From positions 1 to 64,000 of the forward strand of contig JAKCPI010021922.1 of assembly GCA_023213315.1 (NCBI GenBank): 64,000 nucleotides of DNA, written 5' to 3'. The position numbers and the translations under genes are program-made. The stretch's first letter is position 1. Each line of letters opens with the position of its first letter. Positions 22,205 through 33,569 of this stretch are shown in pieces. The stretch comes from Euborellia annulipes (Eukaryota > Arthropoda > Insecta > Dermaptera > Anisolabididae). The notes beneath the pieces are model-generated. The model saw only the letters and a program-made list of their open reading frames with translations, made no database searches and was not told the origin of the DNA.

Positions 22205-22620
22205 CAAACAACTTTCTTTTACCAAAGGTATTCTGTACTAGTTACACCAGATTTTTTGTGTCGAGATCAGTGGCGGATCCAGAGGTGTTTCTCGGGGGGC
22301 GGGGGGGGGGTAATATGGAGTGACTTGTCGCACGGCACATAATTTTTTCTTAATTTCAGTAATTTAAAGGCGCATTCTGTACTTGTTTGCCAGAATATAA
22401 TACAAATCAAATTTTCAAGTACTAAATTTTACACTAAAAATACATTTTTTTTTTTCGAAAAAAAGTATTTTTTTTTTAAATCTCAGGGGATTTGTATCCG
22501 CCGATATATTAGAATTCAAGATGTAAAATTTATAAACATTGAAAAATATTTATATATTGTTTCCATGGTAACCATTTCTCCTATCCGCTCCTATCTTTCC
22601 TATGAAGTAGAAGGCTATAG
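22205..22620 (+). mobile_element. MITE family X, interrupted by a GC-tract insertion
   Basis: Contains the family phrases ACACCAGATTTTTTGTGTCG, GCCGATATATTAGAATTC and AACCATTTCTCCTATC. Between GTCGAGAT and GCCGATAT lies about 200 bp starting CAGTGGCGGATCCAGAGG with a G-run, which looks like a hAT end, though no clear duplication is visible. Confidence 0.6.
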
Positions 22621-22732
22621 TGTGCTTTAAAATATTTGAAGGGCAAAATGAGAATATACATTTTAAAGAGATTCTAAAAAATAATTGATATTTTATATTT
22701 TAATCAAAATCGTTGGAGCGAATTTTAAATAC

Positions 22733-23142
22733 TTATTTGGAATGTTTACGTTTGATATGCGCTGTGAGGCATGATTTTTGTTTACATCGATAAGGGCAAA
22801 AATTGCAATGAAATTTAGGCTCAACGCCGCATTCATCCTTTAGATGTTGATTCAAACTATATTTATATTTATAATCTCTATTACATTTAGGACAACGAAA
22901 GATTTCCTGTATTGAATCGTTATGAATATGACTGATATGGCGTTTCAGGTGATGTTTCTCAATGAAACGCAAAGGACAATGTGGACAGGGGTAGGGCCTA
23001 GTGAAATCACATTTTAAAACTATATGTTCGCTTAAATCAATAGATGATGTGAATTGGAGTCTACATTTAGGACAACGAAATTGCATTTCTTCAGGTCGAT
23101 TTTCCGTGAAGGACATTAATTCATCATAAATCGCGAGAGGAT
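22733..23142 (-). CDS. lola: B-class alternative 3' exon B30
   Basis: Head DPLAIYDELMSFTENRPEE. Four intact fingers; helices 2 to 4: EKHHLKR, YKYSLNQ, QKSCLTA. Finger 2 and the linker HISHIHNDS match B28 (27448), a separate subfamily from the INSIHNDS copies. Acceptor TTTTACAG in phase 1. Confidence 0.88.
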
Positions 23143-23638
23143 CTGTAAAATACAAATAAGAGACTTAATTTAATAACTTATTTAGCATTTTGAGATATAT
23201 AATTTAACTAAAAATTTAGTTATTTTAAATAAATAAATTAATATTTGTTAATTTGCCAGTGGCTCTAAAGAATGAAAAAATCCAAGAAGAGAAAGAACTC
23301 AAATAATAAAATTGTAACGTACATGCTGAAGATGGATGACGATTGATCACCGAAACATCGTGGACAAAGTGGAAATAACGAATTTTGGTCCAAAATCTTT
23401 CTTGCTATAATGTTCATTTCATAAAGAATTTGTTTAAATAAAATTTAAGAAAAGATTGGAAAAAGGTATAATAATTTTTTTTTATTTGGTAACCAAACCA
23501 TGAAACTATAAGAGACTCAATATGTACTCAAATGCTGAAAAAATATCTTAAACAAATAAAAAAAAAAAGTAAAAACTTCTTTGTATTTTGTTTAATGGAA
23601 GTCAATGCGCCACTGATTTAGTACAAAAAATTAAATAC

Positions 23639-24051
23639 TTAATTGGAATGTTTACGTTTGATATGCGCTGTTAGGCTTGCTTTCTGTTTACAGCGATAAG
23701 GGCAAAAATTACAATGAAATTTTGGCTCGACACCGCATTCATCTCTTAAATGTTGAATCAAATTACGTTTATATTTATAATCTTTATTACATTTGTGACA
23801 ACGAAAAATTTCCTGTATGGAGTCGTTATGAATAGAATTGATATGGCGTTTCACGCAGTGTTTCTCAGTGAAACGCGTAGGGCAATAAGGGCAGGCAAAG
23901 GGCTTATCCGAAGGGGTACATTTTGAAAGCATATGTTCTCTTAAATCAGTAGGTGTAGTGAATTCTAGTCGACATTTAGGACAATGTAATTTAATTTCTT
24001 CAAGTCGATTTTCAGGCATGGTCATTAGGTCATCAAAAACCCCGTGAGGAT
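23639..24051 (-). CDS. lola: B-class alternative 3' exon B29
   Basis: Head DPHGVFDDLMTMPENRLEE after the canonical TATATTTGTATTTTACAG. Four intact fingers, helices 2 to 4: EKHCVKR, YKRNLIQ, QKASLTA. A solo MITE and a LINE separate it from the next unit. Confidence 0.88.
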
Positions 24052-24083
24052 CTGTAAAATACAAATATAGACTAGATTTAATT
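24051..24083 (-). promoter_or_regulatory. Conserved B-class 3' splice-site segment (representative copy)
   Basis: On the minus strand AAATCTAGTCTATATTTGTATTTTACAG precedes exon base 1 in almost every B unit with only single changes (for example at 28800, 30180, 36950, 40153, 41186, 46156, 48793, 50339, 53709, 56906). The CTAGTCTATATT part fits a branch-point region and TATTTTACAG the acceptor. The following AT keeps phase 1. Such uniform acceptors suit a choice made by something other than splice-site strength. Confidence 0.7.
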
Positions 24084-24120
24084 TAAAAACTTATTTAGGC
24101 TGTTTAGAAATAAAAAAAAT

Positions 24121-25262
24121 CTGGTGTGCTGACGCACAGCACACAACTTTCTCTTACCTTCGGTAATCGAAAGTTGTGTTCTGTGCTTGTCCCACCAGAT
24201 TTTTTGTGTCGAGATATATTTAGTTTCCAATGGACAACATAATACTTCCGAGTATGTTATACGGCAGTGAAATTTTCGGGACCGGAAACATAGAGAAAAT
24301 AGAAAGAGTACAGAATAGATATATTAAGATGAGCGAAGGCCTAGAGAAAAACACACCAAATTATAAGAATGGAGACCGGAAGAAACAAAATAAACATAAC
24401 GGCGGTCCAAAAAATATTTAAATATATTTTAACAATTATGAAAATGGAAGAAGGAAGATGGCCCAAGATATGTCTCAAAGAAATATTTAGAGGGATAAAA
24501 AACCAAACACCAACAAGATGGGGAAATCTTCTGATGAAAACAGCTCAAGACGCAGGACGACCGGACCTTATACAGAAAATAGAAGAAAACAGCGAAGACA
24601 CTATGAAGACTATGACGGATATTTTATCGAGAATCGAAGAACAAGACATACAGAATTATTGGAAAGACAGACAGATCAACGTACTGTGAATACTACAAAG
24701 ACATAAAGAACAGACCTGTTAGAGAAGCTTACTTGGACAGGACAGACATTAAAAAACAGGAAAGGACAACATGGGCTAAAATGAGATGTGGCAACGGGGG
24801 CTGGAGAGACTGTAGACTATGTAATAAGGGAAAAGAAAATGTACTCCATATATTAGTGTACTGGACTAAAGAAGAGACTTACAGACAAGGAAAGGAGGTG
24901 GACAGACGAACTACTGCTACAAGACAAGTGGAAAAAATTATTAAGACAAGGACCAGTGAAGAATATGTGTGAACTTTGGACTAAATGGGAAAGAGTGATG
25001 AAAGACGAACTCTCTATTTCAGTCAAGTGAGATATTTGTAAATTGGTTTTTGTGTCTACTTAAAAAAAAAAAAAAAAAAAATTGTAATTAAATTGTATAT
25101 AGCTGACCCTAAACCCGAGAAGGGAAGGGTACGAATTCAATAAATAAATAAAATATATTTAGTTTCCGACAGTAATTTCAAGATGTGAAATTTATAAGTA
25201 TGGGAAAATATTTATATTTTTTTACCCTAGCAACCATTTCTCCTATCTCTCCTATGAAGTAC
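24121..25262 (+). mobile_element. MITE family X, split by a LINE
   Basis: The left part (24121 to 24228) forms a strong hairpin from CTGGTGTGCTGACGCACAGC to GTGCTTGTCCCACCAG. The right part resumes at 25168 with GACAGTAATTTCAAGATGTG and AACCATTTCTCCTATCTC. Other copies lie at 39190 to 39385, 46320 to 46520 and 60850 to 61050 on the opposite strand, with pieces at 55165 to 55225 and 56983 to 57030. Confidence 0.7.
24229..25152 (+). mobile_element. 5'-truncated LINE (non-LTR retrotransposon), frameshifted
   Basis: Flanked by a perfect 15-bp duplication, ATATATTTAGTTTCC (24214 to 24228, 25153 to 25167). It encodes the C-terminal end of a reverse transcriptase polyprotein in three frames: LPSMLYGSEIFGTG (end of the RT thumb region), then QKIFKYILTIMKMEEGRWP and RTTWAKMRCGN, then a zinc-binding CRLCNKG...NVLHILVYW motif. 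It ends in AATAAATAAATAAA. The element is dead on arrival: no RT catalytic domain, and broken frames. Confidence 0.85.
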
Positions 25263-25685
25263 AAGAGAAAAGTGATCGTCAGAAGATTTCAATAGCAAAA
25301 TGAGAATATGCATTTAAAAGAGTACCTAAAAAATAATTGATTTTTGAATTTTAATCAAAAACGTTGGAGCTAATTTTGAGAAAATCGAAAAAAAAAAAAC
25401 AGAAAAAGTAGATCAGTAAAGTACTAGTACTTTTTTGCCGATTTTGATCAAAAGGTTATTTTCACGCCCTAGGTGGGTGTCCTGCTTAAATATAAAATTT
25501 CAACCTCCTGGATCAATTCCTTCATGACATGTCGCGAAAACCATGTTTTTGGATTCAGGGGGCCTAAAAACGTATATCCATCAAAATCTCACATTGAATT
25601 TTTGATATGAATACAATACTTTCTATATATGTATATTAACATTGAGGTAAGAGAATGTAAAAAAATTTAAAAATTTAGTTATTGC

Positions 25686-26187
25686 AAATAAAAATAATAT
25701 AAAAAAAATTTAAAAACAACGCTTTTATAAATGTACTAAAAAGAGAAAATAATTATATATATAATAATTTCTTTAAAATTATATTAAAAATTAATATATG
25801 TTACTAAAACTAAAAGCGTTGGGCGCGGGATTTGCAAATTTTAATTGTATAAATAGGCCTATTATATGTTTTATGAATACATTTTAATACCATAGACTTG
25901 GCGGGTAGTTAGGCAAAACAGTTTGAAGTGACTCAAATGTTTTAGTTAGATTATTTTATTTTATTTTTATTTTTTGATTCAAGTATGGGGTGAATTAAGG
26001 TTAGTTGATCCTCTGCAATGCAAATTGCAAGAGATTGTTAATTTGCGCGCCCAACGCTTTTAGTTTTAGTAACATATATTAATTTTTAATATAATTTTAA
26101 AGAAATTATTATATATATAATTATTTTCTCTTTTTAGTACATTTATAAAAGCGTTGTTTTTAAATTTTTTTTTATATTATTTTATTT
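25686..26187. mobile_element. Near-perfect palindromic element with 142-bp arms
   Basis: Arms 25686 to 25827 and 26046 to 26187 are almost exact inverted copies (AACAACGCTTTTATAAATGT, AGAAAATAATTATATATATA, AAAAGCGTTGGGCGCG). The 218-bp centre is unique and AT-rich. The arms would fold into a very stable hairpin. Their near-identity indicates a young or actively homogenised element. Confidence 0.85.
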
Positions 26188-26276
26188 AACTCTTTTTAGT
26201 TTTTGTAATAAAATATTAATACGTATGAGTTATATACATATACACGATACAATAAGACAATTTGTATTTTAAAAGA

Positions 26277-26790
26277 AGAGAAATTTTTGATTATAAATTT
26301 CACCCCTCTTTTTGTGATAGGCCGAAATTAATTGACCTACAAAGATGAGACACATCAAATATTGCATTGTCACGGGAGTTACATATGTGTATAAAATTTC
26401 AAAGTTCTAGATTAACTAGAACTGGTCGTAATTTCAATCGCTAACTTTGTCGGACCGAACAATGGAAATGTGATTAATTGGCCGCTAATCTCAATTTAAT
26501 TAATTTTTAATTATTTTGAATAGCACATTTTGTAGAGTAAAGTCTATTTAACACCTCTGTCAATGCTCAAAACTCTAAATTAATTATAAATAGGAGAAAT
26601 TTTGATTATAAAGTTTTACCCCCACTTTTTTAATCGGCCGCCATTTTGTAATTAATTCACCTACAAAGATGAGACACATCAAATATTGCATTGTCACGGG
26701 AGTTACATACGTGTATAAAATTTCAAAGCTCTAGCTTAAGTAGAAATGGTCGAAATTTCGATTTGCAAATTTGTCGGAAAAACAGGAAAG
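26277..26790 (+). repeat. Two-copy direct repeat, ~317-bp period
   Basis: GAGAAATTTTTGATTATAAA, GACCTACAAAGATGAGACAC and ATATTGCATTGTCACGGGAG at 26277 to 26470 recur at 26594 to 26786 with few changes. AAAAGCGTTGTAATAAA at 26814 repeats the end of the neighbouring palindrome, so both may be parts of one larger composite element. Confidence 0.75.
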
Positions 26791-26938
26791 CAAGTTAATA
26801 AAAGCGTTGTAATAAAAAATAATTAATTTTCCAGTCGCTTTAAAGAAAAATAACTCATATAATTTCTTTTAAATAAATTCTTCCTGGCTGCATGTGACCA
26901 CTGGTCATTATAGGTCTTCGGACTTTATGCACCCATTC

Positions 26939-26969
<31 letters not shown>

Positions 26970-27447
26970 ATAATAATAATAATAGTAATAATAGTTGTGA
27001 CATACATGCTGAAGGTCGGTGAAGATTGATCCTTAATAAGATGAAAATAACGAATTTTGATCCGAAATCTTTATTATTAATAATTTCATTTCATTAACAA
27101 CTTTAGTTTAAATAAAATTTCAAGATTACAAATTTTTTATTGATGGCAAAATATCAAATAACACAGCAAGTAAATGGAAAGTCTCAATACCTATTTGCAT
27201 TCTATGTACTTTAAACATAAAAAAAAAATACATATTAGAACATCGTTCTTTTTTTTTTAAATTAAAATTACACACTTGACATATAAACAAATAAAATATA
27301 AATATTATACTAATTATTTGATAATATTTCAATTCAAATTCTTATAAATAGAAAATTAATACGATACTTTTCGTTCTTTTTCAGAGAGTTTTGGCCAGGG
27401 TTGGCCAACTATTCAGAGATCACAAACAGACATAATGAGTTTATAGT

Positions 27448-27842
27448 TTACAGGAAGGAAGTATGTTTCCGTATGGTATGCTTTTGGAGGCTTGCTTTCT
27501 GTTTAGTTCGATAAGGGCAAAAATCACAATGAAATTTTGGGTCAACGCCGCATTCATCATTTACATGTCGTGTCAAATGATGTTTATATTTATAATCTTT
27601 ATTACATTTGTGACAACGAAAGATTTCCTGTATTGAATCGTTATGAATATGACTGATATGGCGTTTCAGGTGATGTTTTTCAATGAAACGCAAAGAGCAA
27701 TGGGGACAGGCGTGAGGCCTGGATGGATCGCATTTTAAAACACTATGTTCGCTTAAATCAGTAGATGATGTGAATTGTTGTCTACAATTAGGACAATGAA
27801 ATTTCATTTCTTCAGGTCGATTTTCATAAATCCCGAGGGGAT
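27448..27842 (-). CDS. lola: B-class alternative 3' exon B28
   Basis: The head is shortened (DPLGIYENRPEE, lacking the DELMTIT segment). Finger 1 is intact. Helices 2 to 4: EKHHLKR, YKHHLTR, QKASLQK, with linker Gly-Val-Asp-Pro. About 3.4 kb of transposon-rich spacer separates it from B29, the largest gap between open exons in the array. Confidence 0.87.
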
Positions 27843-28137
27843 CTGTAAAATACAAATAGGGACTAATTTAATAACTTATTTAAAATTTTAAGATAAATAA
27901 TATAATCTTAGTTAATTTTCCAGGGGTTTTAAAGAATGAAAACATTCAAGAGAAAGAACTCAAATAATAAAATTGTAAGGTATATCTTAACAAATTTGTT
28001 TGAGGCATCTGAGAACATTTAATGATGTCTTTATTTTTTAAATAGAATTTAGAAAAACAATTTCATTACTCGGGTTGAGAAACGATATTTAAAACTTTTC
28101 CATTCGGTAACCAAACCAGGAAACTCCCCACACAGCT

Positions 28138-28256
28138 TGGGATATTGCAGCAATGTTGGGAATATTGGCAATATATACAATATTCGCAATATTTCTGGAA
28201 TATTCCTGCAATATTCCAAGCAGTCCTACAATATTCCAAGCTGGATATATAAGAGA
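28138..28256 (+). repeat. GCAATATTCC-type minisatellite
   Basis: About ten degenerate copies of a 9 to 12-bp (G)CAATATTCC motif in both orientations, bounded by CAGCTTGGGATATT and ATATTCCAAGCTGGATAT, which are inverted copies of each other. It lies between B28 and B27. Confidence 0.7.
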
Positions 28257-28392
28257 CTCAATATGTTCTTAGATACCGAAAAAAAACATGTATAAAAAAA
28301 AAAAATAAAAATTCTTCATATTTTGTTTATTAGAATACAAGGCTCCACTGATTCAGTGATTTTACAAAGCTGCTTAAAATCGAAAATACTAC

Positions 28393-28799
28393 TTATTTGG
28401 AATGTTTACGAATGATATGCACTTTGAGGCTTGATTTATGTTTAGAGCGATAAGGACAAAAATTACAATGAAATTTTGGTTCAACGCCGCATTCATCCTT
28501 TAAATGTTGAGATAAATTACGTTTGTATTTATAATCTTTATTACATTTGTGACAACGAAAGATTTCCTGTATCGAGTCGTTATGAAGAGAATTAATATGA
28601 CATTTCATCCATTGTTTCTCAGTGAAACGCTTAGGGCAATGGGGACAGGCAAAGGGCTTATTCGAAGAGACACATTTTAAAAGAATATGTTCTCTTAAAT
28701 GAGTAGGTGTAGTGAATTGTAGTCTACATTTAGGACAGTGAGATTTCATTTCTTCCAGTCGATTTTCAGGCATTAACTCATCAAAAACCGCGTGAGGAT
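28393..28799 (-). CDS. lola: B-class alternative 3' exon B27
   Basis: Head DPHAVFDELMPENRLEE. Four intact fingers, helices 2 to 4: EKQWMKC, YKRNLSQ, HKSSLKV. Fingers 2 and 3 are the same as in B17 (40773), including the rare helix end KC and INSLHNDS, but finger 4 differs. This is an example of finger-level mosaicism. Confidence 0.88.
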
Positions 28800-29042
28800 C
28801 TGTAAAATACAAATATAGATTAGATTTAATTAAAAAACTTATTTAGGGTGTTTAGAAATAAAAAAAAAATTTAAAAATTTAGTTATGGATAATAAATAAA
28901 AAAAATAATTAATTTTCCAGTCGCTTTAGAGAGAAAGAATTCATACATGCGGAAGGTGGGTGAAGATTGATCATTGATAAGATGGAAATAACGAATTTTG
29001 ATCCAGAATCATTATTATTAATAATTTCATTTCATAAAGAAT

Positions 29043-29254
29043 TTTTTTTTTTAACACTCACACTTTTTTTTCCATTCACACTCACATTCACACAGTCTTT
29101 TCGGCAACTTAGACCATATCAACTTTAACGATAACCATTATAATAATATATATATATTTGGGATCCAGGCATTCTTATTTAAGTCATTTGGTATCCAAAT
29201 GGCTTAAATAAAATCATCAGACTGCCTGGGATCCGAACCCGCAACCCTTGGTAT
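29043..29254 (-). mobile_element. SINE family S, head truncated
   Basis: The body and B-box region (GCAGTCTGATGATTTTATTT and GGGTTCGGATCCC) are present, but the element stops before the A-box. It interrupts the conserved spacer phrase CATAAAGAATTTT/AAACAATTTTAG of the B unit. Confidence 0.75.
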
Positions 29255-29760
29255 AAACAATTTTAGCTTTAATAAAATTTCAAGATTACAAATATTTTAT
29301 TAAGACAAAATTTCAAACAGCAAATAAATGGAAAGTCAATTAATTCTATTTGCTTCCTATATTTTATATAGGCTATAAAAAAGACATTTTACAACATGGT
29401 CTTTTTTTTATTAAAATAAACACACATGACGATTACACAAATGAACAAATAAAATATAAATATTATAGGTACTAATTATTTGATAATATTTCGGATTCAA
29501 AATTCTTATAAATAGAAGAATGATATAAATATCACGATACTTTTCGTTCTTCTTCAGAGAGTTTGGCCAGGGATGGCCACCTATGAGATCACAAACAAAA
29601 GACATAATGATCAAATAGTGGAGTAAGAGAAGCTTTGAGGTTAAAAAAAATTTGGGATACCGAAAAAATATCTTAATAAAAATTCTTCATATTTTGTTTA
29701 AAAGAATACAAGCCGCTACTGAATCAGTGATTTCATAAACCTGCAGAAAATCGAAAGTAC

Positions 29761-30179
29761 CTATGTGGAATGTTTGCGCAAGATATGCGCTGTGAGGCTT
29801 GATTTCTGTTTACAGCGATAAGGACAAAAATTACAATGAAATTTTGGCTCAACGCCGCATTCATCCTTTAAATGTTGAGACAAATTGCGTTTGTATTTAT
29901 AATCTTTATTACATTTGTGACAACGAAAGATTTCCTGTATCGAGTCGTTATGAATAGAATTGATATGACTTTTCATCCATTGTTTCTCAGTGAAACGTGT
30001 AGGGCAGTGGGGACAGGCAAAGGGCTTATCTCGAGTGGTACATTTTGAAAATATATTAATATCTTCTCTTAAATGAGTAGATGATGTGAGTTGTAGTCTA
30101 GATTTAGGAGAGTGGAATTTCATTTCTTCACGTCGATTTTCTGTGATGTTCATTAACTCATCATAAATCCCGTGAGGTT
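29761..30179 (-). CDS. lola: B-class alternative 3' exon B26, finger 1 destroyed
   Basis: The frame is open but finger 1 has both cysteines replaced by Ser (FHSPKSRLQL) and its histidine by Asp, and it carries an INIF insertion. It cannot bind zinc as a classical finger. Fingers 2 to 4 are intact: EKQWMKS, YKRNLSQ, QKSSLTA. It illustrates loss of constraint on finger 1 alone. Confidence 0.85.
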
Positions 30180-30261
30180 CTGTAAAATACAAATATAAAC
30201 TAGATTTAATTGAAAAATTTATTTAAGGTTTAAAACGGAGAGAAGACGAGATTAAATCTAT

Positions 30262-30505
30262 TTTAAGTGGTTACTCGTCGATAGTATTCACAAGATTGTC
30301 AGAAATTTAACGAAATTTATGATATTTTGATTTTTATTATTTTTATATTGATTGACAGGCTCTAAAGATGATTAATGCCTAACCTGACTATGTATATACA
30401 CAGTTGACTTCAATAAAAATAAATATAATTCAACTTCAACGTTGGTTTTAATTCTTATCCATCTTAAAAAAAAAAAGTAATAGGATCGACGAGTAACTAT
30501 CTAAA
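30262..30505. mobile_element. Short TIR/foldback element (weak)
   Basis: AGTGGTTACTCGTCGAT at 30276 and ATCGACGAGTAACTATCT near 30485 are inverted copies about 210 bp apart. No other support. Confidence 0.4.
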
Positions 30506-31134
30506 AAAGAAAAAACATATCGAAGCTCTCAGTAGAAAAGTGTCTAACTCCACTTTCATTTTCTTGTATTTTATGTTGAAAAATATCATTCTCCTTATGC
30601 CCTGAACTGGGTAAGAGCGTAATTCAGCTTTTTCAGTTCGAAAAGTATTTTACAGTGGCTCTAATAATGACAATGAAATGTTTTTTGACTCTCCTGAAAA
30701 AAAAAAACAAAAATGAAGTTAGGCACTTTACTAATTAGAATGTCGATATATAAGGTGTCTAGAAATAATACAATGTAAAAATTTAGTAATAAAACAAAAT
30801 TTATTTATCTTTTAAATAAAAATAATTAATTTACCGGCGCTTTATAGAATAAGAAAATACAAAAAGGGAAATAATTCATATAGTAAAATAACACAAGCGA
30901 AAGGAAAATCACTATTATTTGCTTCATATATTTTATTAATGTAATTATTAATATATAAAAAATACGTATTAGAACATGGTTCTTTTTTTTTAATTAAAAA
31001 TTCACACCTATGATTAGACATAAATATAAATATTATTTGATATTTTCTTTTAGTTCTTCTTCAGTGGTATGATATAAAAAATTGATTGATTCAGTTATGT
31101 CACAAACCTGTACAAAAAAAAAAAAAAAAAAAAT

Positions 31135-31549
31135 TTAAATGGAATGTTTACGTTTGATATGTACCGTTAGGCTTGATTTTTGTTTACTGCGAAAAGGGCA
31201 AAAATTGCATTGATATTTAGGCTCAACGCCACATCCATCCTTTAGATGTTGAGTCAAATTATATTTATATTTATAATCTCTATTACACTTGTGACAACGA
31301 AAGATTTCTTGTATGGAGTCGTTATGAATAGATTTGATATGCCGTTTTACGCAGTGTTTCTCAGTGAAACGCGTAGGGCAAAGGGGACAGGCAAAGGGCT
31401 TATTATCCAGAGGGGTACATTTTACAAACGTATGCTCTCTGAAAAGAATAGGTGTAGCGAATTGTAGTTGACATATAGGACAATGAAATTTCATTTCTTC
31501 AAGTCGATTTTCAGGATGGTCATTAGGTCATCTAAAACCCCCTGAGGAT
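31135..31549 (-). pseudogene. B-class exon B25 with a one-base deletion in the head
   Basis: The acceptor has drifted to TTTTATAG. Reading from it in phase 1, DPQGVLDDLMTI is followed by a shift: the expected ACCATGCCTGAA reads ACCATCCTGAA near 31514, and TGA follows eight codons later. Downstream of the shift all four fingers remain open (2 to 4: EKHCVKR, YKYNLTQ, QKSSLTV). It is a very recent loss, or a sequencing error worth checking. Confidence 0.75.
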
Positions 31550-32155
31550 CTATAAAATACAAGAGTAAACTTATAGATGTTCAGAAGATTTCAGGGGATC
31601 GCAAATTATGAAAATATAAAATTTTAAAGTGAATCTAAATAAATAAAATTAGATTTATTGAATTTTAAATAAAAATCAAATCAATTTGTCGCTTTAAAGA
31701 TTGAGAAAATACAAGGAAAAAATTGAAATAAGTACATCAGTAAAGTACTAGTACTCTTGGGTGGGACGATTGATCTTCGCTAAGGTAAAAATAACCAATT
31801 TTGGTCCTTATTATAGATATTTTAATTTCAAAAATAAATATTTTAATTTTATAACACAATTCCTTAGTTTTAATAAAATTTTCAAGAAAAGCTAAGAAAA
31901 AGAAAAAAATTATTTACAAATATTTTATCATGACAAAATATCAAATAACAGAAATGAAAGGAAAATCACTAATATTTGCTTCTTATATTTTATTAATGTA
32001 TATAAAAAATACATATTAAAACATGGTTCCTTTTTTAAATTAAAAATTCACAGACATACATGAAGGTTAGACATGAAGTATAAATATTATTTGATATTTT
32101 CTTTTAGTTCTTCTTCAGTGGATTGATATAAAAACCTGTACAAAAAATAAAATAC

Positions 32156-32567
32156 TTAAATGGAATGTTTACGTTTAATATGCGCTGTTAGGCTTGATTT
32201 TTGTTTACTGCGAAAAGGGCAAAAATTGCATTGATATTTAGGCTCAAGGCCACATTCATACTTTAGATGTTGAGTCAAACCATATTTATATTTATAATCT
32301 CTATTACACTTGTGACAACGAAAGATTTCTTGTATGGAGTCGTTATGAATAGATTTGATATGCCGTTTTACGTATTGTTTCTCAGTGAAACGCGTAGGGC
32401 AAAAGGGACAGGCAAAGGGCTTATTATCCAGAGGGGTACATTTTAAAAACGTATGCTCTCTGAAATGAGTAGGTGTAGCGAATTGTAGTTGATAAGGACA
32501 AGAAATTTCATTTCTTCAAGTCGATTTTCAGGCATGGTCATTAGGTCATCTAAAACCCCGTGAGGAT
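32156..32567 (-). pseudogene. B-class exon B24, frameshifted in finger 1
   Basis: The canonical TTTTACAG acceptor and head DPHGVLDDLMTMPENRLEEMKF are intact. Small deletions around 32492 to 32502 then remove the finger 1 CxxC and shift the frame, with a stop about 20 codons on. The second half would still encode fingers EKQYVKR, YKYGLTQ, QKSSLTA and the linker Gly-Leu-Glu-Pro. It is one of the near-identical units of the 31 to 35 kb burst. Confidence 0.8.
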
Positions 32568-33162
32568 CTGTAAAATACAAATATATACTAGATTTAGTTC
32601 AAAAACTTATTTAGGGTGTTTAGAAATTATAAAAATCTAAAATTTTAGTTATTCTAAATAAATAAAATTAAATTTATTTATCTTTTAAATAAAAAATAAT
32701 CAATTTACTGTCGCTTTAAAGAATGAGAAAATACAAGGGAAAGAATTCATATAATAATTGTGACATTCATGCTGTAGGTGGGAGACAATTGATCCTCGCT
32801 AAGGTGAAAATAACCAATTTTGGTCCTTATTATAAATGTTTTAATTTCAAAATAAATATTTTATTTTATAAACAATTTTAGTTTTAATAAAATTTTCAAG
32901 AAAAGCTAAGAAAAAGAAAAAATTATTTACAAATATTTTTCATGCAAATCAAATAACATAAATGAAAGGAAAATCACTAATATTTGCTTCTTATATTTTA
33001 TTAATGTATATAAAAAATACATATTAAAACATGGTTCTTTTTTTAAATTAAAAATTCACACCTACATGAAGGTTAGACATAAGTATAAATATTATTTGAT
33101 ATTTTCTTTTAGTTCTTCTTCAGTGGTTTGATATAAAAACCTGTACAAAAAAAATAAAATAT

Positions 33163-33569
33163 TTAAATGGAATGTTTACGTTTAATATGCGCTGTTAGGC
33201 TTGATTTTTGTTTACTGCGAAAAGGGCAAAAATTGCATTGATATTTAGGCTCAACGCCACATTCATCCTTTAGATGTTGATTCAAACCATATTTATATTT
33301 ATAATCTCTATTACACTTGTGACAACGAAAGATTTCTTGTATGGAGTCGTTATGAATAGATTTGATATGTCGTTTTACGTATTGTTTCTCAGTGAAACGC
33401 GTAGGGCAATAAGGACAGGCAAAGGGCTTATGCCAGAGGGTACATTTTAAAAGCGTATGTTCTCTTAAATGAGGTAGCGTTGTAGTTGACATTTAGGACT
33501 AGTGAAATTTCATTTCTTCAAGTCGATTTTCAGGCATGGTCATTAGGTCATCTAAAACCCCGTGAGGAT
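33163..33569 (-). pseudogene. B-class exon B23, in-frame TAG and frameshift in finger 1
   Basis: Head DPHGVLDDLMTMPENRLEEMKFH is followed at once by TAG, from an inserted A where TGT (the first finger 1 Cys) is expected. A compensating deletion restores frame before LREH. The rest (EKQYVKR, YKYGLNQ, QKSSLTA) is open. Splicing to this acceptor would give a BTB protein with a 22-residue tail and no fingers. Confidence 0.8.

Larger units (their letters stand above)
20589..31134 (-). other. Distal B-block spacers
   Basis: Away from the listed transposons these hold the B-unit phrases ACATGCTGAAGATGG, GGTGGAAATAACGAATTTTG, AATAAAATTTCAAGATTACA and AGTTTGGCCAGGG(A/T)TGGCC, the last resembling a hAT end (CAGGGGTGGCCAAC). 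The region 25169 to 27447 contains only repeats, apart from low-complexity AT sequence. Confidence 0.55.
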
